NCBI GenBank assembly: GCA_963708455.1
Contig: CAVPSQ010000004.1
Location: 434,001-498,000 of the forward strand
DNA from: CAIMUS01 sp963708455
GTDB lineage: Bacteria > Pseudomonadota > Gammaproteobacteria > Competibacterales > Competibacteraceae
Direction: 5' to 3'
Length of the DNA stretch: 64,000 nt
The notes under the pieces: model-generated
The model's database searches: none
Seen by the model: the letters and a program-made list of their open reading frames with translations, nothing else
Told to the model about the DNA's origin: nothing
Shown: one piece after another, positions 9,437-18,697 of the stretch
Layout of the letters: each line of letters begins with the position of its first letter
Position numbering within the stretch: the stretch's first letter is position 1
Position numbers and translations under genes: made by a program

Positions 9437-11694
9437 TGTTTGTACCGCTCCTCATCGTATAGACTGGGTTCTACAGGCGCCGGCTCGGGCCTGGCGACGG
9501 CCGGTGGCGGCGCCGGAACGGGCGCCGGAACGGGCACCGGAACGGGCGCCGGAACGGGCTCCGGAGGATTCTCGGGATCGGTGTTCACCAGCGTCCTGCG
9601 CTGCTTGACCTGCTGCTGCGATGGCAGCAACGGCGGCTGCACATCAGGCAACAGGGTGGTATCGCCATGCCGTGCCCGGGCGTCCAGTTGCTGTTCGCGG
9701 ATATACAGGTATTTGTTGGTGGTGGCCAGCGTGCCTTGCAACCCCTCGCGCAAAATCATCGGATGTAAAAACACCATCAGATTGCGTTTGATTTTTCTGC
9801 CGGTACGATAGCGGAACAGATTGCCTACCCAGGGAATATCTCCCAGCAAGGGCACTTTTTGCAGCGATTCGTTGAGGCTGTTGTCATTTAGTCCCCCCAA
9901 TACCAGGATCTGGCCGTCCTCCACCAGCACTTTGGTTTTGATCTCGCGTTTGGTGAACGTGGGATTGCCGGTATTGATATCGCTGGTCGGGTTCGACACC
10001 TCCTGGACAATTTCCAGCCGTACCGCATTGCCTTCGTTGATTTGCGGCTTTACCTTCAATTTCAGACCCACGTCAGTACGCTCGACGGTATTGAATGGAT
10101 TCGCGTTAAGGCCGCTGGTCTGGCTGGTGCTGTAAGTACCGGTTTGAATACCGAGGTTCTGGCCGATGAACAATTCAGCCTCTTCATTATCCAGGGTAAC
10201 TACGGTAGGGGTGGACAGGACATTGCTATCGGCATCGGCCGCCAGCGCGCTGACGATGACCGCAAACCGCTGGCTGCCGTTGAAATCCCCGAAGCCGGCA
10301 TTCAAACCGCCGAGCGCCGTGCCGGCGCCGCCAAGCGGAGCGGTGGCGGTGCCGGTTGGGGTATCGCCAGTACTGACGGTGCCTCCTCTGATAGCGCCCC
10401 GCGCGCTCAGCGCCGCCGCCGCTAAGGTGGCCAGATTGGCGCCCAGTGTGAAATTGGTAAGGCCGATAACACCGACCTGATCAGTGGCGGCGATCCATTG
10501 CACCCCTAACTGGGCGGTTCGCTCCGCCGATACTTCGGCGATCGCCGCCTCCACCAGCACCTGCGCCCGGCGCACGTCCAGTTGCGCGATCACGGCGCGC
10601 AGCGTTTGAATAGCGGCGGGAGGACCGGTGACGACCAGGGAGTTGGTGGCATCGTCGGCCTGGATATCGATGAGACTGCCGGCGGCGCCGCCGCCACCAC
10701 CGCCACCGCCCCGGATGGGCGCGGGCGGCGCTCCCTGCTGTTGCCCCGGCGCCGTCTGCTGCTGTTCCTCGGCGATCTTCTTGCTCACGCCGGTTAATAC
10801 CTGGGCCAGATCCTTGGCCTTGGCGTAACGCAGATAGATCACCTGGGTATTGCCTTCGCGCGTCACCGCCGTATCCAGATGCGAGATCAGCGCCCGCATG
10901 CGCAGGCGGGAACTCTTGTCACCGCTCAACAGCACGCTGTTGGTGCGTTCGTCGGCCACCAGCCGGGCCGGCGCCAGGCCCTGCCCGCCCTGGGCGGCGG
11001 CGGCCTGCCCTCTAGCCTGCTCCATCGAGGTGATGGTGCGCACCACCTCGTTGGCGGCGGCATAGCGCAAGGGGATAATTTCCACCTCCTCGTCGCTGGC
11101 CCGGTCCATGCGGCGGATGATGTCGGCGATGCGCTCCACGTTGCCGGCGATGTCGGACACGATCAGCACGTTGGTGGGAGCATACGCGGCCAGATGGCCC
11201 TGAGGCGGAATCAGTGGTCGCAGGATCGGCACGATCTGGGCGGCGGAGACGTTGTCCACCTGGATCACCTGAGTCACCACCTGGTCGTTGGGATCCAGAC
11301 TGGGGCGGCTGACGGTCGGAATGGTGTCCTGTTTGGCGCTGGCGGAGGGCAGGATTTTGATGACCGGCCCCGCAGGGATGGCGGCGAAACCGTGCACCGA
11401 CAGCACCGCCAGGAACACTTCGTAGACTTCATCCTCGTTCATCGGCCGCGAGGAAATCACGCTGACTTGCGACTTGACCCGTGGATCGACGATAAAGTTC
11501 TTGCCCGTAATCGCGGATACGCTTTCGATCAAAGCGTTGATATCGACGTTCTTCAGATTCAGGGTAACCTGGTTGGCGGCCTGGAGAGGCAGGATCAGAC
11601 CCACCAGCAGCGCAAAAAAGACACAGCGCCGGATAAGCGTCCGGCGGCCGCGACGACGGGTGATGCCTGACATCATAAGGATTGCCCGATGCAT
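9433..11694 (-). CDS. gspD: Type II secretion outer-membrane secretin GspD
   Basis: This 753-residue secretin forms the outer-membrane channel. A signal peptide (basic residues then LIRRCVFFALLVGLILPLQA) precedes the N0 domain (VTLNLKNVDINALIESVS) and N1-N3 repeats. A glycine-rich linker lies in N3 near residue 325-340. The secretin domain includes VPLLGDIPWVGNLFR. A long Pro/Ala/Val tract follows near the C-terminus, before YDEERYKH. That tail is unusual for GspD; it may span to or interact with a pilotin, but this is inference. It starts 9 bp after the gspC stop. Confidence 0.95.
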   Translation of the reverse strand: MHRAILMMSGITRRRGRRTLIRRCVFFALLVGLILPLQAANQVTLNLKNVDINALIESVSAITGKNFIVDPRVKSQVSVISSRPMNEDEVYEVFLAVLSVHGFAAIPAGPVIKILPSASAKQDTIPTVSRPSLDPNDQVVTQVIQVDNVSAAQIVPILRPLIPPQGHLAAYAPTNVLIVSDIAGNVERIADIIRRMDRASDEEVEIIPLRYAAANEVVRTITSMEQARGQAAAAQGGQGLAPARLVADERTNSVLLSGDKSSRLRMRALISHLDTAVTREGNTQVIYLRYAKAKDLAQVLTGVSKKIAEEQQQTAPGQQQGAPPAPIRGGGGGGGGAAGSLIDIQADDATNSLVVTGPPAAIQTLRAVIAQLDVRRAQVLVEAAIAEVSAERTAQLGVQWIAATDQVGVIGLTNFTLGANLATLAAAALSARGAIRGGTVSTGDTPTGTATAPLGGAGTALGGLNAGFGDFNGSQRFAVIVSALAADADSNVLSTPTVVTLDNEEAELFIGQNLGIQTGTYSTSQTSGLNANPFNTVERTDVGLKLKVKPQINEGNAVRLEIVQEVSNPTSDINTGNPTFTKREIKTKVLVEDGQILVLGGLNDNSLNESLQKVPLLGDIPWVGNLFRYRTGRKIKRNLMVFLHPMILREGLQGTLATTNKYLYIREQQLDARARHGDTTLLPDVQPPLLPSQQQVKQRRTLVNTDPENPPEPVPAPVPVPVPAPVPAPPPAVARPEPAPVEPSLYDEERYKH

Positions 11695-11703
11695 GCCCCA
11701 GAC

Positions 11704-12706
11704 TTACTGGGTGCGTAGAATGAATTTAAGGGGTATTTCTTCACCATTGCGTAATATTCGCACATCCGCCTGATCGGCGCTCAGTATGGTTTGCAGCGCG
11801 GCCATTCCCTGGACCGGATCGGTCAGCGGCGCGCCGTTGACCTGGGTGATCACATCGCCGGTCTGCAACCCCAGTTGCGTGAACAGTTCACGGTCTCGCC
11901 CTGGCCGCAGGCGAAAGCCTATGAATTGTCCGTTTTGTACGGCGGGAGCGGCGTTGACCATTTCGGGTAGCGTTCCCTGTCCGCCGGTCAACTGGCTGCG
12001 CAGGCGCTCCACGGCTGCGCTGGCGTCGATGGGCGGCGGCGCGCCGGCGGTGGTCGTGGCCAGCGGATTGGGAGGCGGCGGCGCAGCAGCCTCGGGCGCC
12101 AGATTAGGCGCAGTGGGCGTGATCAGGGGCGCGGCGCGTGGGCCGGGTTTGGCAGCGCTGTCGAGGGTTTCCCTGGGCAGGCTCAGGGTTTCCAGCACAC
12201 CGTTACGGGAAATAATGACCTTGTTGGGTTGGACCTGTGCCAGGATCGGACCGTTGGGCACCGGATTGCAGTTCCGATCGCGAATTCGCTCGTCAATCCG
12301 GGTGGCACATTCCGGACCGCCGCTGTCGGAAATGATGGCCAGAGCGTATTTTTTATTTTCCGAGTAAAAAATGCCCACCAGTTTCAGGTTCAGTTTGGTT
12401 TCGGGGGCTGCCTGCGGTGGCGGCACTACCGGCGCCACCGGCTTGGCCACCTCCTGTTTGCCGAACAGATGCCAGTTGACGATCGCCGCCAGTTGCGTGC
12501 GTTTGTCCTCCCCTGCGGCAGTGGTTGCATCGGCCGGCGAGGGCCTGCCGGCCGGGGGGAGCAGGGTAACCGCCGGTTGCAGCCAGACTCCAGCTGATTT
12601 GCGCCAGACAGTAGGCCACCAGGATCACCAATAGGATATTGGCCGGTATGGCAAGGCGCGTCAGATTGTTAAGATTGGCTGCCGTCAATCTCATCTGTGC
12701 AAGCAT
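11704..12706 (-). CDS. gspC: Type II secretion protein GspC, disrupted by a frameshift
   Basis: GspC links the inner platform to the secretin. The gene is split over two frames. The N-terminal frame begins at 12706 with MLAQMRLTAANLNNLTRLAI and one transmembrane helix (ILLVILVAYCLAQISWSL). The second frame supplies the hallmark QLAAIVNWHLFGK, the HR domain and a C-terminal PDZ domain (LGLQTGDVITQVNGAPLTD) ending at 11704. A run of six G on the + strand at 12554-12559 lies where the frames meet; five G would join them, giving about 333 residues. The exact shift point between 12550 and 12620 is not certain. It heads the gspCDEF set; gspG-M are not in the window. Confidence 0.85.
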
Positions 12707-12780
12707 ATAACTATAATTGTCTGTGTTGAATCATGGTGCGCCAGCATAACAAAAAGACTTCAGCGTGATCAGCGTGTGCT

Positions 12781-12810
12781 TTTACAATTTTTATGACTAA
12801 CCACTATAAT
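12781..12810 (+). promoter_or_regulatory. Candidate sigma-70 promoter for the OmpA-like lipoprotein
   Basis: TTTACA at 12781-12786 and a perfect TATAAT at 12805-12810 are separated by 18 bp, about 110 bp upstream of the lipoprotein start. This is the best promoter-like pair in the divergent gap between gspC and the lipoprotein. A second TATAAT-like AT-rich stretch lies near 12710. Function is inferred from consensus only. Confidence 0.45.
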
Positions 12811-12921
12811 CGCCTGCCGCAAGTCTCGATAAAGCATAATTTCAGGTTATCCGACTGCCAATCTCGGCTGGAGAGCGCCTTTACGAGACGGACTCACATA
12901 GACCTTCAGGAGATACTTCAC

Positions 12922-13812
12922 ATGCAAGCCATTTTCAAGATCGTTCTGTGCAGCGTTATAGCGCTGGCGCTGGCCGCCTGCGCGGATAATCCTTACCAGC
13001 GCACCATGATCGGCAGCGGCGTGGGCGCCGCAACCGGTGCCGGCATCGGCGTCGCCGTCGCCAAAGACAACAAGCGGGGCGCGCTGATCGGTGGCGCCAT
13101 CGGAGCGCTGGCCGGCGCCGCCGTGGGCAATTATATGGACCGGCAGCAGCAGGCGCTGCAACAGGCTCTGGCGGAGGAACAGCGCCGCAACAACATCGGC
13201 ATTGTCCGCCAGCCGGATAACAGTATCCGCCTGGATCTGCCGAGCGAAGTGTTGTTCGACTTCGACAGCGCTGCCATCAAGCCGAATTTCGGGCCGGCCC
13301 TGGATAAAGTGAGCGGCGTATTGAATCAATATCCGAACACCACGGTAACAGTGGTCGGTTATACCGACAGCCAGGGTTCCGATACCTATAATTTGAACCT
13401 GTCCCGGCAACGTGCCCAGAGCGTGGCCAGTTTCCTGGGCTCCAAGGGCGTCGCTCCGCAGCGCCTGTCTATCGAAGGTCGGGGCGAACAGAATCCGCGC
13501 GCCGACAATTCCACGGCGGCCGGACGGGCTCAAAACCGGCGGGTGGAGATATTGATCCGTCCGGTGGTGGAAGGCCAGCAGCAGCCGGTCGCCGGACAAC
13601 CGGGCACGTCTCCGCCGCCCGCCGCAGGCGGTTATGGCGCCCCCGGCGCATCTCCGCCGCCCGCCGCGGGGGGTTATGGCGCCCCCGGCACGTCTCCGCC
13701 GCCCGCCGCGGGGGGTTATGGCGCCCCCGGCAGCTATGCGCCGCCCGCCTCCAGCGGCTACGGTACGTCCGGCGGTTATCCGCCGCCGCCGTCAAGCAGC
13801 GGCGCCTATTAG
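12922..13812 (+). CDS. OmpA-family outer-membrane lipoprotein with glycine zipper
   Basis: This 296-residue protein likely tethers the outer membrane to peptidoglycan. The start is the ATG at 12922 with CAGGAGA 9 bp upstream; an earlier in-frame ATG at 12793 would add a non-signal extension. A lipoprotein signal ends LALAACAD, with the lipobox cysteine near residue 19. A glycine-zipper segment (GSGVGAATGAGIGVAVAKD) is followed by an OmpA-like domain containing VLFDFDSAAIKPN, VVGYTDSQGSDTYN and NRRVEI. The tail holds three near-identical copies of a Gly-Tyr-Gly-Ala-Pro / Ser-Pro-Pro-Pro-Ala-Ala unit, which may vary in number. YiaD-type proteins are the closest match. Confidence 0.92.
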   Translation: MQAIFKIVLCSVIALALAACADNPYQRTMIGSGVGAATGAGIGVAVAKDNKRGALIGGAIGALAGAAVGNYMDRQQQALQQALAEEQRRNNIGIVRQPDNSIRLDLPSEVLFDFDSAAIKPNFGPALDKVSGVLNQYPNTTVTVVGYTDSQGSDTYNLNLSRQRAQSVASFLGSKGVAPQRLSIEGRGEQNPRADNSTAAGRAQNRRVEILIRPVVEGQQQPVAGQPGTSPPPAAGGYGAPGASPPPAAGGYGAPGTSPPPAAGGYGAPGSYAPPASSGYGTSGGYPPPPSSSGAY

Positions 13813-13834
13813 CCGTCCGGCTTGCGCCAGGTTA

Positions 13835-13859
13835 GGGGGCGGGCGCCAGGCCCGCCCCC
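13835..13859. terminator. Bidirectional hairpin between convergent genes
   Basis: GGGGGCGGGC at 13835-13844 pairs perfectly with GCCCGCCCCC at 13850-13859 around a 5-base loop. It lies between the stop of the lipoprotein gene and the stop of the convergent trpB-like gene, so it could terminate both. It lacks a clear U tract. Confidence 0.6.
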
Positions 13860-13883
13860 GGTGACTGGTGCCCGACCACTCTC

Positions 13884-15254
13884 TCAACCGGCTACCGGCG
13901 TCGACGGCAGGCCAGCCAGCGCCAGCGCCAGTTCAGATTCGTCGTAGGATTGATCCACCAGTTTGCCGGCGAAATAATCCATATACGCCTGCATGTCGAA
14001 ATGGCCGTGACCGCATAGATTGAACAGGATGCAACGGCTGTCGTTTTCCACCTTGCAGCGCACCGCTTCGTCGATGACCGCGCGAATCGCATGATTGGCT
14101 TCGGGCGCCGGCAGAATGCCTTCTGTCCGGGCAAATTGCACGCCGGCCTCGAAGCAGGCCAGTTGCTGGTAGGCGCGAGCCTCGATCAGCTTTAGCGCTG
14201 CCAGATGGCTGACCAGCGGCGCCATGCCGTGATAGCGCAATCCGCCGGCATGGAATCCCGGCGGCGTGAAGCTCGAACCCAGGGTGTACATCTTGGTGAG
14301 CGGTGTCAGATGGGCGGTATCACCGTAATCGTAGGCATATTTGCCTTGCGTCAGCGTGGGGCAGGCGGACGGCTCGACCGCGATGATGCGCAGCTTGCGG
14401 CCGCCTTGCAGTTGCGCGCACAGGAAGGGAAATACGATGCCGGCGAAATTGGAGCCGCCCCCGGTGCAGCCGACGATCACGTCCGGATAATCGTCCGCCA
14501 TTTCCAGTTGCGCGATGGCTTCCAGTCCGATCACGGTCTGGTGCAGCAACACGTGATTGAGCACCGAACCGAGGGCATAGTGGGTGTCGGCGTGCTGCGC
14601 CGCGACCTCCACCGCTTCCGAGATCGCGATGCCCAGGCTGCCCGGATGCTCCGGATTGCGGGCGAGTATCGCCCTGCCGGCGGCGGTGTCCGGCGACGGC
14701 GAGGCGACGCAACTGGCGCCGTAGGTCTCCATCAAAGCCCGCCGGTAGGGTTTCTGCTGATAGGATACGCGCACCATGAACACCTGCACGGCGATATCGA
14801 ACAGCGCCCCGGCGAAGGCCAGCGACGAGCCCCACTGGCCGGCGCCGGTCTCGGTGGCGATGCGCTTAATGCCGGCCTCCTTGTTATAGAACGCCTGCGG
14901 CACGGCCGTATTGGGTTTGTGGCTGCCCGCCGGGCTGACGCCTTCGTACTTATAGTAGATTCTGGCCGGCGTGCCCAGCGCCTGCTCCAGTCGTCGGGCA
15001 CGGTACAGCGGCGTCGGTCGCCACAGGCGGTAAATATCGCGCACCGGTTCGGGGATCTCGATTTCCCGTTCTGTAGCTGCTTCCTGCTGCATCAGGGCCA
15101 GCGGAAACAAAGGCGCGAGATGCTCCGGCCCTAACGGTTGCAGGGTGGCCGGGTGCAGCGGCGGCGGCGGCAGAGAAGGCAGGTCCGCCACGATGTTGTA
15201 CCAGAACCGGGGCAACCGGCTCTCGTCCAGTAGATATTTGGTGACTTGGCTCAT
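13884..15254 (-). CDS. trpB: TrpB2-type tryptophan synthase beta chain
   Basis: This 456-residue PLP enzyme joins indole and serine to form tryptophan. It belongs to the TrpB2 subgroup, as shown by the N-terminal segment LPRFWYNIVADLP, RPTPLYRARRLE and the PLP lysine in GVSPAGSHKPNTA. The phosphate-binding glycine loop is GCTGGGSNFAG. Length exceeds that of canonical TrpB (about 400), as expected for TrpB2. No trpA or other trp genes are adjacent, which is also typical of TrpB2; it may salvage free indole rather than act with TrpA. It converges with the lipoprotein gene. Confidence 0.93.
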   Translation of the reverse strand: MSQVTKYLLDESRLPRFWYNIVADLPSLPPPPLHPATLQPLGPEHLAPLFPLALMQQEAATEREIEIPEPVRDIYRLWRPTPLYRARRLEQALGTPARIYYKYEGVSPAGSHKPNTAVPQAFYNKEAGIKRIATETGAGQWGSSLAFAGALFDIAVQVFMVRVSYQQKPYRRALMETYGASCVASPSPDTAAGRAILARNPEHPGSLGIAISEAVEVAAQHADTHYALGSVLNHVLLHQTVIGLEAIAQLEMADDYPDVIVGCTGGGSNFAGIVFPFLCAQLQGGRKLRIIAVEPSACPTLTQGKYAYDYGDTAHLTPLTKMYTLGSSFTPPGFHAGGLRYHGMAPLVSHLAALKLIEARAYQQLACFEAGVQFARTEGILPAPEANHAIRAVIDEAVRCKVENDSRCILFNLCGHGHFDMQAYMDYFAGKLVDQSYDESELALALAGLPSTPVAG

Positions 15255-15284
15255 GATGTCTTCTTCTCGGTTGGATGGCGGCCG

Positions 15285-15752
15285 TTATCCGACCCGCAAC
15301 AGGCGCTGTTTTTCCCGCTGCCAGTCGCGGTCCTTTTCCGCCGCGCGTTTGTCGTGCTCTTTCTTGCCCCGGGCAAGACCGATATTCAGTTTGACCCGGC
15401 CGTGTTTCCAGTACAGCGCCAGCGGGATCAGGGTATAACCCTTGCGTTCGGTCGCCCCGATCAGCCGATTCGACTCCAGGCGGTGGAGCAGCAGTTTGCG
15501 GGTCCGGGTGGGATCGGGTTTGATATGGGTGGAAGCCGAACTGAGCGGGGAAATATGGCAACCGAACAGCCAGGCTTCGCCCTGCTTGATCAGCACATAA
15601 CTTTCCTTGATCTGCACCCGCGCGGCGCGGATGCTCTTGACTTCCCAGCCTTGCAGAGCGATGCCAGCCTCGTAGCGTTCCTCGATGAAGTACTCGTGGA
15701 GCGCCTGCTTGTTTCTGACAATCGCGTTGTCGGCGGTCTCTTTCTTGCTCAT
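15285..15752 (-). CDS. smpB: SsrA-binding protein SmpB
   Basis: This 155-residue protein binds tmRNA and delivers it to stalled ribosomes. The start is the ATG giving MSKKETADNAIVRNKQA, the usual SmpB N-terminus; an upstream in-frame ATG at 15824 adds non-conserved residues. Motifs include EYFIEERYEAGIALQGWEVKS, IKESYVLIKQGEAWL and the basic C-terminal tail GKKEHDKRAAEKDRDWQREK, which inserts into the decoding centre. The length is standard. No tmRNA gene was seen nearby. Confidence 0.96.
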   Translation of the reverse strand: MSKKETADNAIVRNKQALHEYFIEERYEAGIALQGWEVKSIRAARVQIKESYVLIKQGEAWLFGCHISPLSSASTHIKPDPTRTRKLLLHRLESNRLIGATERKGYTLIPLALYWKHGRVKLNIGLARGKKEHDKRAAEKDRDWQREKQRLLRVG

Positions 15753-16001
15753 GGACCGGATTATAAGCCAAGGGTTAAACAATTGAACCGCAGACTGTTT
15801 CTCTTTGCTGCGCGCGGCAGTCATCTAAGAATTGAGGTAGCGGCGGCTGAACGCCAGCCACAACTATCCATGCCGGCTCTCCAACGCGCTGTCGTCCATG
15901 GCCTTCGGGTGGTTCGCCATGCGCTCCATGCATTTTGCTTGGGTATCCGGTAGAGTGTTGTCGTTCTATAGACAATCGCCACTTTCGTGGAGGGGCAGTT
16001 T

Positions 16002-16475
16002 ATGCGCTTAGTCAGCGTATTGCTAGCGGTCTGGCTGGGTCTGTTCCACACCGCGCCGTTGCCGGCGGAGGAGTACCGTAACCCGCAAGCAGCCAAGCGG
16101 GAGGCCATGGAACTGGTGCACAAGGCTCTCAAGCATATCGCAACGGTCGGCCTGGAGCAGGCCTTGCGCGATTTCAAGCAACCGGACAATCCCTTCCGGG
16201 ACGGTGAGCTGTATGTGTTCGTCTACGATTTTCAGGGCAACAACCTGGCCAACTCCGCTCCAATCAATCTGCCGGGGGTCAATCTCAAGGATGTCCGCAG
16301 CCCGGACGGCAAGCTGGTGGCCCAGCAAATGATCGAAATGAGTAAATCCAGCGGTGGCGGCGCGTTCGAGTACGAGTGGATCAATCCACAGACCGGACGG
16401 ATTCAGTCCAAGATTTCGTATTTCAAGCGGATTCCGGGGTTCGACGGATTCGTCGGATGTGGCTATTATCAGTAG
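16002..16475 (+). CDS. Secreted single Cache-domain protein
   Basis: This protein of about 157 residues has a signal peptide (MRLVSVLLAVWLGLFHTAPLPA) and then one domain resembling the single Cache 2 fold, with ALKHIATVGLEQALRDF, YVFVYDFQGNNLA and the terminal FKRIPGFDGFVGCGYYQ. Such domains sense small ligands, usually as the periplasmic part of chemoreceptors or kinases; here it stands alone, so it may be a free periplasmic sensor or partner. The start at 16002 follows a GGAGGGG site. It is divergent from smpB and ends at a strong hairpin. Confidence 0.8.
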   Translation: MRLVSVLLAVWLGLFHTAPLPAEEYRNPQAAKREAMELVHKALKHIATVGLEQALRDFKQPDNPFRDGELYVFVYDFQGNNLANSAPINLPGVNLKDVRSPDGKLVAQQMIEMSKSSGGGAFEYEWINPQTGRIQSKISYFKRIPGFDGFVGCGYYQ

Positions 16476-16476
16476 G

Positions 16477-16523
16477 CCAGGCCCCCTCGCTGCGCGTCTC
16501 CGGCGAGCAGCGAGGGGGCCTGG
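16477..16523 (+). terminator. Strong hairpin after the Cache gene
   Basis: A 17-bp perfect stem (CCAGGCCCCCTCGCTGC at 16477-16493 against 16507-16523) with a 13-base loop begins one base after the stop codon. The pyrimidine-rich tract after it has few consecutive T, so it may also act as an RNA stabiliser. The rest of the gap to 16870 (about 350 bp) shows no gene I can support. Confidence 0.65.
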
Positions 16524-16870
16524 TATCTCTCTACGGAACAGCACAACTTCTAAGATTTATGATAGTCTATATAACCCTAGTAAATCAGTCATACTTAGCC
16601 CGGATGCTGCTGCCACTACTGTCGGCGATTTGGAACCAGAGCGTCCCCCTAGAGCACTCGCGCCATACGCTGGCGGACTGTGTTGTAATACTGTCCCCCT
16701 GGCCGGTGGTCGACGGGTGGCGCCCGAAGGCGTTTGGGCAGTTCTTCCAATCGAATCCTCGCTGCTATTACGAGGAGTATGAGGCAGGCCTGGGTAGTAT
16801 GAACCTATGATGCAAGCAGGTAGCTTTGTTAAATAATTGAGTATAACAGCGGGTTTATAAGCAAGCGGCT

Positions 16871-17626
16871 ATGTTCTTCCTATATGACCATTTCGAGTTC
16901 CAGTATGAGCCCTTTCCCATAGGGTTGGCTAAACCCCTGATGGCGGAGGAGGTTTATCGGGAATTTCTGGATAATTATCCGCCTCTGGAAATCTTCAAGA
17001 GCATACCGAAGGTCGGTAACAAGTACTCTCTTTCAGAGAGATTCAATCCCGACGAATATAAAGAATTTATCAGCTCGAACCCGTTGTGGAAGGAGTTTCA
17101 CCGCTGGATCAAGAGTGATGAGTTCGTCACTGGGATTATGAATATGTTGCGGCAACATCATATCGACCTCGGCTATGGATTGCCGCCCATACCGCCAGGG
17201 AAACGCGCATTGAAATTTATAAAAAGCCTCAGCCGCGGCCAGATTCCGCGCTCCACCAGGCTGGCGTCCCGCTTCGAATTCTCGATGCTGCCGGCGCAGG
17301 GCGGCAGTGTCCTGCCACACACCGATGCGCCCTCCAAAATCGTCACCATGATCGTCTCCATGATGCGCGAAGGTGAATGGAATCCGGCTTTTGGCGGCGG
17401 CACTGATGTCAACCGTCCCAAAAGTACTGGCCACAGTTTCAATCAGATGAACCGTAAAGCCGATTTCGATGAGATGGACGTGCTGCATACTTACGAATTC
17501 ACGCCCAATCAGGGCGTCCTGTTCATTAAAACCTTCAATTCCTGGCATTCCGTCCGGCCGATGACGGGGACAGATTCCAACGCCATGCGTAAGACCTTGA
17601 CCATCAATATCGAAACGGCTGCCTAG
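16871..17626 (+). CDS. 2OG-Fe(II) oxygenase family protein
   Basis: This 251-residue protein is a probable Fe(II)/2-oxoglutarate dioxygenase. The predicted iron triad is H150-x-D152 (LPHTDAPSK) and H226 (NSWHSVRPM), and R240 (MRKTLTI) would hold 2-oxoglutarate. The substrate is unknown. The protein has a close relative on the opposite strand at 18698-19492, and a glycosyltransferase gene lies between them, which points to modification of a surface glycan or an attached lipid; that role is inference. GC content is lower than in the neighbours. No strong ribosome site is visible. Confidence 0.8.
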   Translation: MFFLYDHFEFQYEPFPIGLAKPLMAEEVYREFLDNYPPLEIFKSIPKVGNKYSLSERFNPDEYKEFISSNPLWKEFHRWIKSDEFVTGIMNMLRQHHIDLGYGLPPIPPGKRALKFIKSLSRGQIPRSTRLASRFEFSMLPAQGGSVLPHTDAPSKIVTMIVSMMREGEWNPAFGGGTDVNRPKSTGHSFNQMNRKADFDEMDVLHTYEFTPNQGVLFIKTFNSWHSVRPMTGTDSNAMRKTLTINIETAA

Positions 17627-17698
17627 CACAAGCTTTTCAAGCAGTGACTGGCGCCGGCGCCGCCAAGAGGCAGGCCCGGCTTGCGAGCATGTCCGCTC

Positions 17699-18661
17699 TC
17701 AAGCCGGCTGCAAATTCAGGAATTCGAGCAGTTGGGTGTGATGAAAATCCATGGATTCTTTGGAAGTCACCTTGGGCTGAGACCGGACATGAAAGCCAAA
17801 CGGTTCATCCCTCCAAACGAATTCCTCCCAGCCCAGGCCATCGAGATCGGCTAAACCTCTCTCTCGAAAACCCTTTGCCGTAAAATAACCTTCTTTTTTT
17901 GGAATAAAACTGAATCGGTCAGGCAGTAGTTTCTCCAGCCTGTATTGCAGGTTATTCCGCTCAAATCGGTAGACCGGCTGCAAGCACTCTGCTTTATATT
18001 GCGGATTGCCAAAATAGCGGGCATAGATACGCCAACTGACATCTCTCGACGCGCCTATATGTTTACGTCGTCTGAGCTTTAGAGGATCGAGAATCTTAAG
18101 CAGGGACCGTCCGGATTTTCCAATGATTCCCTGCACCTCTTCATTATCTTTGTAAGCCGGTATATTTTCGTAATCGGGGGAGAAGTTCAATGTGGCCAGC
18201 GGAACTTGTTCCAGATCCACGAACATGCAGTGCACGCAGGGAAAATAACGATTCTTCAGAAACCACCGGGGATGCCAGGGAACGCCCAGAAAAGCCAGGC
18301 CATCGGTCTGCATATGATCGATAATTGCTTCTATCCAATGATCTCTTACGATGAAAAAATCCGGATCGAGAAAAAGTACATAGCGGCTGTCAATATAGGC
18401 AAAAGTTTTATGCAGGCCGGCCGCATGATGGTAGCTTCCCGATGCATAAACTCTCTGCTCGAAGCTGGCGCCGGGGATGACGGTGAAACGGGCATCATTT
18501 TCATCCAGCCTGGAAAAGGAATCGGCTGGAGAATTTTCAGCGACCACCCAATGGATCCTGGCGGTTGGATTTTTAGATGAAGCCAGTCTGGCGTTTAAAT
18601 CAAGCCAGGGTTTTGAATGAAACGAGACAGTGCAGATCGTTAAGTCAGAGTAGCCAGTCAT
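17699..18661 (-). CDS. Glycosyltransferase family 2-like protein
   Basis: This 320-residue protein begins with an N-terminal beta strand LTICTVSFHSKPWLDL and carries a DxD-like metal/nucleotide-sugar motif in YVLFLDPDFFIVRDHW (about residues 93-108), as in GT-A glycosyltransferases. A second segment, GVPWHPRWFLKNRYFPCVHCMFVD, follows the motif as in GT2-like enzymes that check the acceptor. There is no membrane segment. It lies between two related 2OG oxygenases. GC is below that of the flanks, which may indicate transfer. The sugar and acceptor are unknown. Confidence 0.75.
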   Translation of the reverse strand: MTGYSDLTICTVSFHSKPWLDLNARLASSKNPTARIHWVVAENSPADSFSRLDENDARFTVIPGASFEQRVYASGSYHHAAGLHKTFAYIDSRYVLFLDPDFFIVRDHWIEAIIDHMQTDGLAFLGVPWHPRWFLKNRYFPCVHCMFVDLEQVPLATLNFSPDYENIPAYKDNEEVQGIIGKSGRSLLKILDPLKLRRRKHIGASRDVSWRIYARYFGNPQYKAECLQPVYRFERNNLQYRLEKLLPDRFSFIPKKEGYFTAKGFRERGLADLDGLGWEEFVWRDEPFGFHVRSQPKVTSKESMDFHHTQLLEFLNLQPA

Positions 18662-18697
18662 GCAGCAAAACCTTGGAAATTTCCCCTGACCGGAGCG

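Noticed and set aside
16376..16810. A 144-codon frame after the Cache gene
   Set aside because: It starts inside the Cache gene, crosses the hairpin, and has no motif or ribosome site.
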